A stretch of 49,819 nt of DNA from Pelagophyceae sp. CCMP2097 (lineage: Eukaryota; Sar; Pelagophyceae). Positions 1 through 9,600 of the stretch are shown piece by piece (position 1 is the first letter of the stretch; every line of letters starts with the position of its first letter). The notes beneath the pieces were generated by a model. That model was not told the DNA's origin and searched no databases. It saw only the letters and a list, made by a program, of their open reading frames with translations. The position numbers and the translations under genes were made by a program. The stretch spans positions 7,778 through 57,596 of the forward strand of contig MU657265.1 of the NCBI GenBank assembly GCA_026770575.1. Reading direction: 5' to 3'.

Positions 1-2
1 CG

Positions 3-566
3 AACATGGTCTGGGCTTACGCGACGGCGGGAGTTTCGGCGCCGGCTTTATTTGATGCCGTCGCCGCGGAATCGTCGAAGAAGATTGCGACGTTCAACGC
101 CCAAGACCTCGCCAACACCGTGTGGGCTTATGCCAAGGCGGGAGTTGCGGCCCCGGCGTTGTTCGAGGCGGTCGCTGCCCAAGTACCAAAGAAGATTGCG
201 ACGTTCAAACCGCAAGAGCTCGCGAACATGGCGTGGGCCTTTGCGACGGCGGGAGTCGCAGCGCCATTGTTGTTCGAGGCGATTGCTGCGGAATCATCGA
301 AGAAGATTGAGACGTTCAACGCCCAAGACCTCACCAACATGGTGTGGGTTTATGCGACGGCGGCCGTCTCGGCGCCGGCGCTGTTCGAGACCGTCGCGGC
401 CGAAGCACCAAAGAAGATGGCGACGTTCAAACCGCAAGAGCTCAAGATGACCCTTGCGGCGTATGCGACGGCAGGCGTTTCTGCGCCGGCGCTCTTCGAG
501 GCGATACAAAGAGAGATGCAACGGATGCGAAAGGAACGACGGCACACATACGCGAAGAACTGTTGA
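3..566 (+). CDS. OPR-like (WAYATAG-type) helical repeat protein, 3' end only
   Basis: The frame is open from the window edge to TGA at 564-566, so this is the C-terminal 187 residues of a longer protein; the internal ATG at 6 need not be the start. About five repeats of 37 residues are visible, each with the pattern F-x-x-Q-[DE]-L-x-N-x-[VA]-W-[AV]-[YF]-A-x-A followed by APALFEA-like residues. Repeats alternate between FNAQDL and FKPQEL openings. The pattern matches octotricopeptide (OPR)-type repeats, which form helical pairs that bind RNA and act mostly in chloroplast or mitochondrial RNA stability, splicing or translation. The tail after the last repeat is short and basic. No RAP domain is seen before the stop. 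Substrate and compartment cannot be told from this fragment. It converges on CNOT11. Confidence 0.8.
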   Translation, partial: NMVWAYATAGVSAPALFDAVAAESSKKIATFNAQDLANTVWAYAKAGVAAPALFEAVAAQVPKKIATFKPQELANMAWAFATAGVAAPLLFEAIAAESSKKIETFNAQDLTNMVWVYATAAVSAPALFETVAAEAPKKMATFKPQELKMTLAAYATAGVSAPALFEAIQREMQRMRKERRHTYAKNC

Positions 567-1140
567 TTCCGGAGCGAGCGCCATAAACCCCCGTAAAGCA
601 CCATTGCCGCCAGCCTAGACGCAGCCCGGGGCTCTGTCCAATCCTTTTGGGGGGGGATTTCGAGACGTTTCTGCGGCCGTTTGGCGTGGGGAGGGTCCTC
701 GCGAGGCCCTTTCGCGCGCGCCAGCCGGCGCCGTGGCCACCCACGCGCCGCGCTATCTGCGCGCAGCGGCATCGCACGCCCGGGAAGGGACTGGGCTCTC
801 CCGCGCGCTGACGACAGAGTCCTTTACAATGCTTACATAACCCGCCCGGGAAAGGACCCATTGGACTCACTATTGCCCTCGCGCGGCGACAGAGTCCCTT
901 GAAATGCGTACATAACCTTCCAGGAACCGGAGTCGCCCAGCCGCGGGCCGCGGCAGCCCGGGCGCGCTGCCGCCGACGCGGCGCGCGCCGCTGCAAACGC
1001 CGCAGGGCCGGGCGGCGCGCGTCCTTTGCGCCTTTTCGGCCATCGGGTTTGATGGCGCGCCGGGCCGCTCGGCGGCCCGCGGCTGGCTGCGGGCTTGGGC
1101 TCGCCGCCCGCCGACCTTGACGCGCGCGAGCGACAACTTC
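567..1140. other. Convergent intergenic region with an imperfect ~75-bp duplication
   Basis: No convincing gene is seen between the OPR-like gene and the 1.14-kb repeat. A segment near 805-855 (a GACAGAGTCC-like start, then CTTACATAAC) recurs at about 881-930 (GACAGAGTCC, CGTACATAAC), an imperfect direct duplication. The rest is GC-rich and holds only short or antisense open frames. Confidence 0.5.
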
Positions 1141-1144
1141 CACG

Positions 1145-1560
1145 GTGGCCTCGCCGAGTCCAGCGACAGCCTCGCGGGCGACGGCCGCCGCACGGGCGAC
1201 GGCGCGCGCTCGGGCGACGCCGCCTCGACGGCGCCCGCTTCACGGCTGCGGCGACGGCGCGGGCCGGCGCTTCGCGGTCCCGGGGCGCCGACACATGACC
1301 TCGACGGAGGCCTCGCCGAGTCGAGCGACAGCCGCGCGGGCGACGGCCGCCGCACGATCGACGGCGCGCGCTCGGGCGACGCCGCCCGGCGCTCGTGCGA
1401 CGGAGCTCGCTGCGGCGGCGGCGCGGGCCGGCGCCTCGCGGTTCCGGTGCGTCGAGGGCGGACCTCGACTCTGGCCTCGCCGAGTATAGCGACAGTCGCG
1501 CGAGCGATGGCCGCCGCGCGGCCGACGGCGCGCGCGCGGGCGACGCCGCTTGAGCGTGAT
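1145..1560. repeat. Three tandem copies of a 162-164 bp repeat
   Basis: The string TCGCCGAGT begins at 1151, 1313 and 1477, each followed by related sequence (AGCGACAG, CGCGGGCGACGGCCGCC, GGCGCGCGC). Periods are 162 and 164 bp. Open frames run through on both strands because of base composition. 164 is not a multiple of three, so the copies are not kept in one frame and a coding role is doubtful. Confidence 0.7.
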
Positions 1561-1808
1561 TCGTCAAAGTTGTCTTTTCAGCGATACACGTTGGGACTTT
1601 AAAGTCAAGGCCAACTCACTTTTCATTTTGTGGCGAGGTCCTCGAGCATGTGTGGGTCGTTGCAAGGCACCGAGGCAGCCTTCCCACAACGTGGTCCTCG
1701 TCGTCCTCTTGCCCTTTGATTTGCGAGTTGCTGCCCTGGCGCCCTGGCGGGACGTTGTCGGGTTGTTCCAGACCACGAAATCCTTTGGGTTCGCCCCGTC
1801 CGCTCTTT

Positions 1809-4800
1809 CTACTCCAGCTGCTTGAGGAGGTGGAACAGGGCGGCGGCTTCTTTGATCCGCGCGAACTCGACGCAGAAGGGTTGGACCTCGACGGCAGTGT
1901 TGGCGACGGGCACGGAAAAGATGCACAACGCACTTCCACCACCAAGTCGCGGGCTTCTACTACACCGTGCCTCAGCAGCGACTGCAAAAAGACCTACGAC
2001 CTGCCTCGACCGCCTTGAGGACGCGCGATGAAGCAACTTTTTATACGGCGTTTGAAAAAAGAGGCCCTTTGGGGCCACGAGAACGAGTCTTCCGACAAGG
2101 GCCCTCTATCAATTTTTTAAAAGGTCGCGAAACGAGCCTCCAAAGAAGCGCCTCTTTCGGCCCACGACTTTCCAGGAAAAGAGCGGGTGCACGCGGCCTC
2201 GCAGTTTGAATCGCCGGAATTCGGGGAGCCTCGGGCCCTTTTCGAACAAATCGGAGTCCAGGCACCGTCCTTCAGGCCGTCTTTCGTCGGGGGCCTCTGT
2301 ACTTTGGGACGTAGCGAGGCCGCCCGCAATCCAGGTCCGTCACGAGCGAGGGCGGTGTCCGGGTTTCTTGCGTGCTTGCCACGGACCGGGGCAAGGAGGG
2401 TCGGCAAGGTCTAATTTGAACTTGCAAATGCCCACCGTCCCATGCGCATCGCGTTGAAATTTCCCCCCGCAGCAAAAATGGCGCCTTTTGCCTCGTTGGG
2501 CCCCTTCGGGTCCGCAGCTTGACTCGAAAAGAAACCCTTGGGGAACCAACTCTTCAACCGCAGAGTTGGCCGCCGAGGATGTTCAGGGCCGTCTCAGGTG
2601 GCGTTTTGAGGGATGCTGCAAGGCAGAGCCCGCCATTCTGGAAGAGAGAGCCTGAAGAGAGCCTCTTGGGCCAGTCTCTGAGAGAGCCGTTTGAAATCGG
2701 GCCGCAAAGGCTCGAGTCGAGGCCGTCGAAGAAGAGGGCCCTCCAAAAAGCAGCCTCTTCGGACCCAAGCCTGTCTTGGCAACCCGGGATGCTCGGCCCG
2801 CGGTTCAAAAAGGGGCCGTTGAACGGGGCCGCCCAAGATCACCGCCAAGAAGGCCTCTTTTGATGGACTTGTTTCTGAGACTGTTTTTGGAGACTGTTTT
2901 TGGACCGCCTTGAGACACTTGGGACTCGTCTTCAAAAGTCGGAAAATGAAGCCTCAAGAGGCCCCAAGAGACGGGCCGCCACCAAGGCCGTCTCCAGGAA
3001 AAGGCCAGGAGAGACGGGCCGTCTCAAAGACCGTCTTCAAAGCCATTCTCTTTGGCCGCCGCTTGGGACCGTCGCTCGGGACCGTCGCTCGGGACCGTCG
3101 CTCGAGACCGCCGCGAGCCGTAACCGGATTGACGCCGGCTTCTCGTACCGGCGTCTCGGACCGTATACGAGGCCCTCTTGGGCCCCCATCTTGGGACTCT
3201 TCGGACGCTCCTTGGCCCTATTCGAGGGCCCTTCTCCCTCCGCCGTCGCGAAAAGGACCCTCTCTGGAACTTTGGCGAGGGCACTTTTCGAGAAGACAAC
3301 GGGGCCGTGCCGCCTCGACGCCGCCGCCTCGCCGCCGCCTCGACACGGCCGTCTCTTCGGGCCCGTCGAGACGACGTTTGTCTCGACGACGGGGTTTGCC
3401 GAAACGGACCGCCTTCACATACGACGAGACCGTCGCGTGCCCAATCTCGACGTCGCCTCTTCGAAGATTGCCGAAACACTCGAGACTTGAATCGACTTGC
3501 GAAGACTTTGGCGGTCCCAAGCCGGAAACTGGGGGCCGGCAAAAGAGGGCATTGAGTCAAAGAGGGACAGCTTTGAACCGTCAAGAGTCTCCCGGGTCGT
3601 CTCCCGGGTCGTCTCAAGGGCCGTCGAGACGGGCGGCCTCAGGGGCCATCGAGACGGGCGGCCTCAGGGGCCATCGAGACGGGCGGCCTCAGGGGCCATC
3701 GAGACGGGCAGCCTCAGGGGCCATCGAGACGGGCGGCCTCAGGGGCCATCGAGACGGGCAGCAGGGGCCGCCGCGCAACGTCTCGGGAGCCGTCTCGGGA
3801 GCCGTCTCGGGAGCCGTCTCGGGAGCCGCCTCGAGACCGACTTGAGGATTGTCTCAAAGACGCGCCTCTTCAGGCCGCATCGCATCGTCTCGGGAGCCGT
3901 CGTGAGGACCGCCGTCGGGATCGTTGTGAGGGCCGTAAGGGCTCTCGCGAGGCCGTCTCTGGCCGTCTTCAGGACCGTTGTAAGGGCCGTTGTAAGGGCC
4001 GCCGCTTCAGGACCTTGGCCGCTTCGGCCGATGTGGGCGTCGAGACGGACTTTGGACTGTCTCAAAACCCGTCTCAAAACCCGTCTCAAAACCCATGTCG
4101 AATTCCGAATCGCCCTCGAAGACATGAACACAAACTCACGCAGACGAGTCGTACGAGCCTGTTCTGCGTGTACTTATCGCGGTGCGATTCACCTAGGAAT
4201 TCCAACGCCGGGTTCCCAAAAGAGAACAAGCCAGAGGCAAACGCACACGCGGCGATGCAGTTGGAGATGTACAAATGGATAAACTCCGGCGGCACCTAGA
4301 GAACAACGTAGAGAACAACCGAGAGATTTTTTTTATCGGCACCTCCGTCGCCGAAAGGCGGTGGACGACCTCCATCGAGTGCAGCGACATGTCCATGGAG
4401 ACCAGCGCACTGAGGTAGTCCGTGGACGTGGGCGTGGGCATGAGCAGGCACAAACATTCGATGGCCACCTATTTTCGACTTTGCGGCAAAAACGGGGCCC
4501 TTGCCCCCCGCTCGCCCCGCGCCCGCGCCGACGCCCTCGCGGGGAGGCCCGGGTGAGAGGCGGCCAACCGGCCGACGGAGAAAGACGGCCCCCGAGGCGG
4601 ACGGATAAAAGGCAGAGGCCCACGCAGACAGAGGCCAAACCCACGCAGACACGCAGACACGCACCAGCGGATTATTCTCGACTAGTTTCGGCAAATCCCG
4701 CGGCGGCAGCGCCTGCGCCACCGCGCCGCCTCTCCGCAGCAAAGCTAGTAAAGAAGCAGCTTGCTGCGCCGCTAACGGAGCATTGCAAGCTGCTGCGAGT

Positions 4801-4934
4801 AGAGCGGCGAGAGGCGAGTCTTCCGTCGTCCCCTCGAGCCAAAAGTATTCCAGCGCTGCCGGCGGCCGCAGCGCAGGGAACGGGCGCGGAAAACGCAGGC
4901 GCGCGCGGGTTGCGTCGCCGGCGGCGAGGTCCAT
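1809..4934 (-). CDS. CNOT11: CNOT11, CCR4-NOT complex subunit 11 (six exons)
   Basis: CNOT11 pairs with CNOT10 to form an N-terminal module of the CCR4-NOT deadenylase. Exons, 5' to 3' on the minus strand: 4934-4665, 4468-4343, 4295-4247, 4192-4140, 1993-1934, 1886-1809 (TAG). All joins keep frame and give 211 residues. Family landmarks recalled from animal CNOT11: LVENNPL before intron 1, then [43 protein letters not shown] and [16 protein letters not shown] at the end. Introns are 196, 47, 54, 2146 and 47 nt; only the fourth is expanded, with minisatellites. The start at 4934 is the nearest in-frame ATG before the conserved domain. The protein would then be little more than that domain, shorter than animal CNOT11 (about 500 residues), so an upstream 5' exon is possible. 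Identity is firm; the N-terminus is not. Confidence 0.92.
3626..3763. repeat. 25-bp minisatellite in a CNOT11 intron
   Basis: The unit starts GAGACGGGCGGCCTCAGGGG and ends CCATC. Starts fall at 3626, 3651, 3676, 3701, 3726 and 3751, giving five full copies and a partial one, nearly identical (GGGCG versus GGGCA). Confidence 0.9.
3780..3829. repeat. 12-bp minisatellite GTCTCGGGAGCC
   Basis: Four perfect tandem copies, with diverged flanking copies, lie directly after the 25-bp array in the same intron. Confidence 0.85.
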
Positions 4935-5192
4935 TGCCACTCGACTGCTTTGGCAGCCTTTGCCTGCGTGTCCGACTCTTTTAGAGATAAAAAATCGCTG
5001 AAATTGGAGGGTCCGGAGTAGAAGGAGTAGAGGAGGGCCCATGGGCAAAATAAGCTTGATTCCACCCCCCGCATCACCTTCAGCGTGACGTTTCGTTCCC
5101 TCGCTTTGCACTTCCGAGTGTAAAAGCGAGTGCGCTCGTTGCGTGAACTCAAAGGTGCCATCGTCTACCGCTTGTGCCCCCTGTTGCTCCGC

Positions 5193-5360
5193 AGCTGAGT
5201 ACACATGTGTGTCTACTAACAGCCCGAGGTCGCCGGTTCGAATCCGGCATATGGAAAAAACAATAAAAATAATATAAAATGACATTGTGATGTGGTTTAT
5301 ATACACTTCTGATCCGGCTCCTGGCACTGGGACCGGAATTCCCTTTTGCCAGGATTAACG
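5193..5360 (+). mobile_element. tRNA-related (SINE-like) repeat, copy 1
   Basis: A perfect T-arm (5232-5248: GCCGG, loop TTCGAAT, CCGGC) preceded by GAGGTC resembles the 3' half of a tRNA. No proper D-arm or anticodon stem pairs upstream, so it is not a functional tRNA. An A-rich stretch follows, then TTTATATACACTTCT and GGCTCCTGGCACTGGGACC, which recur in the same order after another tRNA-like T-arm at 49150-49275 on the opposite strand. The tRNA-like head with a shared body suggests a SINE family. Confidence 0.6.
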
Positions 5361-5770
5361 TCGGTGTTGAAGATTGTGTACAAACATCGCATGGGTCATC
5401 CAGGATCGGGCCCATCTTCAGTGGGCGGCTCCAGGCCGCCCGTCCGATGGGCCCTCCAGTTCAAATGTCTTGCATGAGGTCGCGAGTTCGAGCCTGCTCG
5501 TTCACGTTTCTACTCCGCTTGGCATGCGAATTTGGCTGCTCGTCCTGTACACGCGTCGTACACGTGAATATACTTCCCCCCCCAAAAAACTTGATTCCAC
5601 CCCCCGAGGGGTGGAGAATACCCTATGGGTGGCTATTAGGCTCCAGAGGCCTTGGAAGCTTTGAATGGCGCTGTTCTTCGGGGTGCGCCAGGGTGCACTG
5701 TATACGCGCAACTTGGCAAAACGCCGAGGTGCGCGCTCACCTCCGCCGCGCTTTTAATAATTGTGTAAAG

Positions 5771-5799
5771 GCGTTTTAACTAAAGGAAAGTTAAAACGC
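5771..5799. repeat. Perfect 11-bp inverted repeat with 7-nt loop
   Basis: The arm GCGTTTTAACT (5771-5781) is followed by AAAGGAA and its exact reverse complement (5789-5799). It lies upstream of CFAP58 in otherwise GC-rich sequence. Its role is unknown; a small element or a binding site are both possible. Confidence 0.7.
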
Positions 5800-6612
5800 T
5801 CCCGAAAACTTTGCCGAATCCCCGTTTGGAGCCCGGCGGACTTGGAGGCCTGCGACGTCGCCCATGGGCCCGGACACACCAGGGGCCGGGGCTTTCCGTG
5901 TCGGGCCGCCAAGCTTGCCTTTGCGGCGTTTGTCGTCCGACCATGCTCCTGTGGGGTTGCCGGCGCGGCGCGCTGCCATCTGCCCTTCTTTGCGGCGTTT
6001 GGCAGAGCTGTGCCCGCAGGCGAGCAGCAGGTGCAAGAACCCGAGTGGGTGATGCCTGCTCCAAGCGACGAGTAGCGATGGGAGATTCGAAGCGCTCGTC
6101 TCTCTGCGTCAAATCGGCAGCGATTGGCGCAAGTGGGTTCAGCAAGGCGGGCCGAAGTCCGGGAGCCCTGGTGCGGCCCCGGTGCGCGTACCGCTGAAAC
6201 CTGGCGAGGCGCTCGGCCGAGTCGTGCGCGGCAAAATCGTGCTCTGGCCGAAGCATGCCGGTAAGATGGAGTCTTGGGGAATACGACGACTCGTTCGAAA
6301 GCAAACAAACCCACTACACAAACATGAATGTGCCCTAGGCGTCGCGGCTGCAGCGCCGCACCGTCAGATGCGCGAGGTGATGGCGCAGCGTCTTTCGACG
6401 CGGCGGCCGGGCGCCCCTTTGTTCCGCATCTTCGCGGCGTCGACGAGTACAAGTGGCCTGCGAGCGCACCGAGCGGCGTGCTGCAGACGCAGGCGAGGGC
6501 GCACTTTTCGCAGGCCATCCTCGACGCAGTCGTCTCGATCGTCGAAGGGTCGGACGCGCATCTTTTCAGCGATACTCGCCAAAAGGGCCTGCCGTTTTCC
6601 CGTCGTAGCGCT

Positions 6613-9600
6613 ATGGCGGCGGCGACGACGGCCGCGTTCCTGGAGTCGCTGAATGACCCGGGCGTCCAGACGTTCAAGCGCGACTTCGCCGAACTCGTCG
6701 CCGCGGGTGCGTGTCTTCAGTGTAACCGGCCGGGAGGAAAGTGTAGGCGCCACTACCTCTGCAAACGTCTCCTCTTTACAATCGAAGCTGGACGAGGCGG
6801 CGGCTGAATTAGCGAGCGTTCGAGACGTGGTCGTGGCTACAACAAGGTCGAGGGAAGAGGTCGCGGCGCACAAGAAGAGCGTGGCTCAAGCGGTGGAAGA
6901 CGGCGCCTTCAAATTGGCAGTTTTGCAAAACGCCGAAACGTCTATTCGAGCAAAGGTGGAAGATTTATACGCCTCCAACGCGTTGCTGGAGGCTTCGCTG
7001 CTCAAGGGGAGCGGGTGGTCGAGCGAACAACTTTTGTTGAAAAAGACGGCGGGTGACGACGTTGATCTGGTGCAACGCAACCTAGAGTCGCAAAACATGC
7101 AGATCCTCGTGCGTTCTTGTTGCCGGCGATGCCTCTGGCGACGTCTCGTTGCGCTTGTCGGGTGTAGGTCGCGCGACGACGTCGCTGCAGTTGTGACGCC
7201 CCTTTCTCAAAATAGGCACTTCGCGGCGACGTGGCCGCGCTGCAGGCGCACGTCGAGGCCGGCGAGAGCGGCCTGGCGGAGTCGGAGGCGAAAGTTGCGG
7301 ATTTTGGGAGGCAGTGCGATGCGCAACGCGGGCGGCTGCGTCTGCGTTGGCAAGACGCGGTTCTGTCTGACAGCCTCTGACAGCCTCTGACAGCCTTTCA
7401 AGTCTCGAGACGGCCCTCGAGTTGGTCCTCTTTTGCGGCTCGAAGACGGCATTCCGACCTTGTCGGCACTCGGCGAGGAGGCCGCAAAGCGGCCCAGAAG
7501 ACGGTTTCCTGGATGGTCTTCAAGAAGGCTTTTGAGGCGCCCTGAAGACGGTCCTTGAGATGGTCGTGGAGAATTCATCTCGGCAGTCTCAAGACGGCAT
7601 CTCGACGTTGAGACGGCCCTCGAGACGGCTTTTGAGACGGCTCTTGAGACGGCCCTCGAGACGGCCGCAGAACGACCTCGAGAGAGAGGCTCAAGACGGC
7701 CCCCTATATGGCCTTCGAGGCGGCTTTTGGGGCGATAGGCGACACTCGAGACGGTCCGTTTCGACGGTCCGTTTCGACGGTCCGTTTCGACGGTCCGTTT
7801 CGACGGTCCGTTTCGACGGTCCGTTTCGACGGTCCGTTTCGACGGTCCGTCTCGACGAATTTGCGACGGCCACTTGAGACGGTTCTTGAGACGGCCCTGA
7901 GATCAAAGGCGGTCTCAAAGGCGGCCTCTTATCGGCCACCAGGCGGCCCTCGAGGCGGCCCTCGAGGCGGTCCCGGAGACAGCTCTCGAGACGGTCCCGG
8001 AGACAGCTCTCGAGACGGTCCCGGAGACGACCCCAAGACAGCTCTCGAGACGGTCCCGGAGACAGCTCTCGAGGCGGTCCCGGAGACGGCCCCGAGACGG
8101 CCCCAAGACGGCCCTCGAGACGATCCTCGAGACGATGCTCGGGACGGCCTTTTACACGGTCTTGAGACAGTCCCTCGAGACGGCCTCAAAACGACCTCGA
8201 GGCAGCCCTCGAGATGGTCTCGAGACGGTCTCGAAACGACGTTGAGACGGCCCGTTTCGACGGTCGCAAGGTCCACGAGACGGCCCGTTTCGACGGCCCA
8301 TCTCGGCGGTCCCGGGGGCCGGAGGCGGTCCCGGGGGCAGTCCCGATCTCCGGTCCTTGCTCGGCGGTCCCAGAGACTGCTTGCAGGGACGGTCCCGGAG
8401 GCGGTTTGGGAGATGAGACGGGCCGTATGCCGTCGACGGCCCGGAGGCGGTTTGGGAGACGGCCCTTTCTGTCCTTGTCGACGGTTTCGGAGGCGGTCGC
8501 GTTGTACGGTTTCGGAGACGGCCCGTATTACGGTCCCAGAGACGGCGCCTCTGCGGTCAGCGGCCCCGTTGGACGGTCGGAAGCTCGGTCTCTTTCGACG
8601 GGCCGCGCCTTGCGGCGGCCCCTCTCGGCGGCCCCTCTCGGCGGCCCCTCTCGGCGGCCCATCTCGTTTGGGTCTTCCCTCTCCGGATTCCAAAACGAGG
8701 GCGGCCTCCGAAAGGGGCGGAAAGGCCGGAGATGCGTTGAATACGGCCCCTTTCGGCGGGCCCTCTTCGTCGTCGCCGTCTCCGGGGGTTTGATGCGACG
8801 GCACAATTTGGCCCCTTTCCGCTTGATGCCCCGTCTCGAAGGCATGTGCGTCTGTGGGATCGTATGCCCCCCGCCCACGTCGTCGAGTCATCCAACCCTA
8901 GGCGCCGAGGCTTCTCTGGAGCAGGCGGCGCGCGGTTCGCTGGAGCAGCGGCTGCAGTACCTGCAGGGCGAGATGGAGAAGGAGGTGTGCACTTTAGCTC
9001 GCCGCGAAACGCGCGCCAAGGCCGAGGACGCCGCGATCGCGGTGCGTCTGCATCGAGAGGAGACGCCTCCATCTCGGCTCGAGTGCAAGAACAGAATGCG
9101 CCGGTGTAGGCGACGGAGGCGCAGCTTCGCGACTCGAAGAAAGAAATGGAAAAGTACCTCCGCGACTACGAAAAGCGACCCCGCGGCGTCCAAGTGGCCT
9201 TTCGGAGGAGCCGTTTGGTGGATGCGCCCCGTCTTTCGGCGACGGACCGACTGGCGCTCGAGAACCCGTGCCGGGAGGCGGGCTCGTGGGGGACTTTGCA
9301 CGCCGTTTCCAAAACGGGTTTTTTCAACGGATTTTTTCAACGGATTTTTTCAACGGATTTTCCGACGGCTTTTCCGACGGCTTTTTCGAACAACACGAGG
9401 TGGGTCGACGAGGCACCTGGCGAGGCCGCGTTCTGCGGCCCCGAAACGGGGCCCTCTCTACTCGTCCAAACCGTTGAGACGGGGCCTCGGACTCGTCCAA
9501 GCACTGGAGCACTTGCCACTTGCCCAGGGGTCCCCTCCAAAAGGGTCGGCGAATCCAAACAAGGACGGCAAACCAAAGAGGCCACGAGCACGTTCATGAG

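Larger units (their letters stand above)
1994..4139. other. Expanded fourth intron of CNOT11 (2146 nt)
   Basis: The donor is GTGAGT (minus strand) after LVRLVC, and the acceptor is GTAG before VFLQSL. The interior has scattered GAGGCCCTTT- and GAGACGG-type motifs and two tandem arrays (3626-3763 and 3780-3829). It also carries GTCTCAAAACC repeats near 4055-4095. Long open frames here are repeat artefacts. Confidence 0.8.
4935..6612. promoter_or_regulatory. Divergent intergenic region between CNOT11 (-) and CFAP58 (+)
   Basis: The two genes point away from each other, so both promoters should lie in these 1.7 kb, unless CNOT11 has a further 5' exon here. No clear TATA box stands out. The region carries the tRNA-related repeat at 5193-5360, two copies of CTTGATTCCACCCCCCG (about 5053 and 5589), a second T-arm-like string near 5470-5490, and a perfect hairpin at 5771-5799. 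The part from about 5800 to 6612 is GC-rich with no convincing gene. Confidence 0.45.
7340..8901. other. Expanded third intron of CFAP58 (about 1.56 kb)
   Basis: It opens with CTGACAGCCT repeats (7370-7400). The rest is GAGACGG-core minisatellite: 12-15 bp variants at 7600-8160, the 13-bp array at 7751-7855 and GGCGGCCCCTCTC repeats at 8619-8663. No independent gene is seen. Confidence 0.75.

Noticed and set aside
1095..1602. Open frames through the 162-164 bp repeats on both strands
   Set aside because: The repeat period is not fixed in frame, and all frames look alike in composition.
5193..5250. tRNA gene
   Set aside because: Only the T-arm pairs; no D-arm or anticodon stem forms upstream, and the same body follows another copy at 49150-49277.
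5754..6677. 307-codon minus-strand frame as CNOT11 N-terminus
   Set aside because: It overlaps the CFAP58 first exon, shows no CNOT11 similarity, and no phase-consistent splice to the exon at 4934 could be found.
7708..8891. Overlapping 320-361 codon frames on both strands with VRFDGPFRRS-type repeats
   Set aside because: The 13-bp period generates the same peptide in all three frames; this is a minisatellite in an intron, not a protein repeat.
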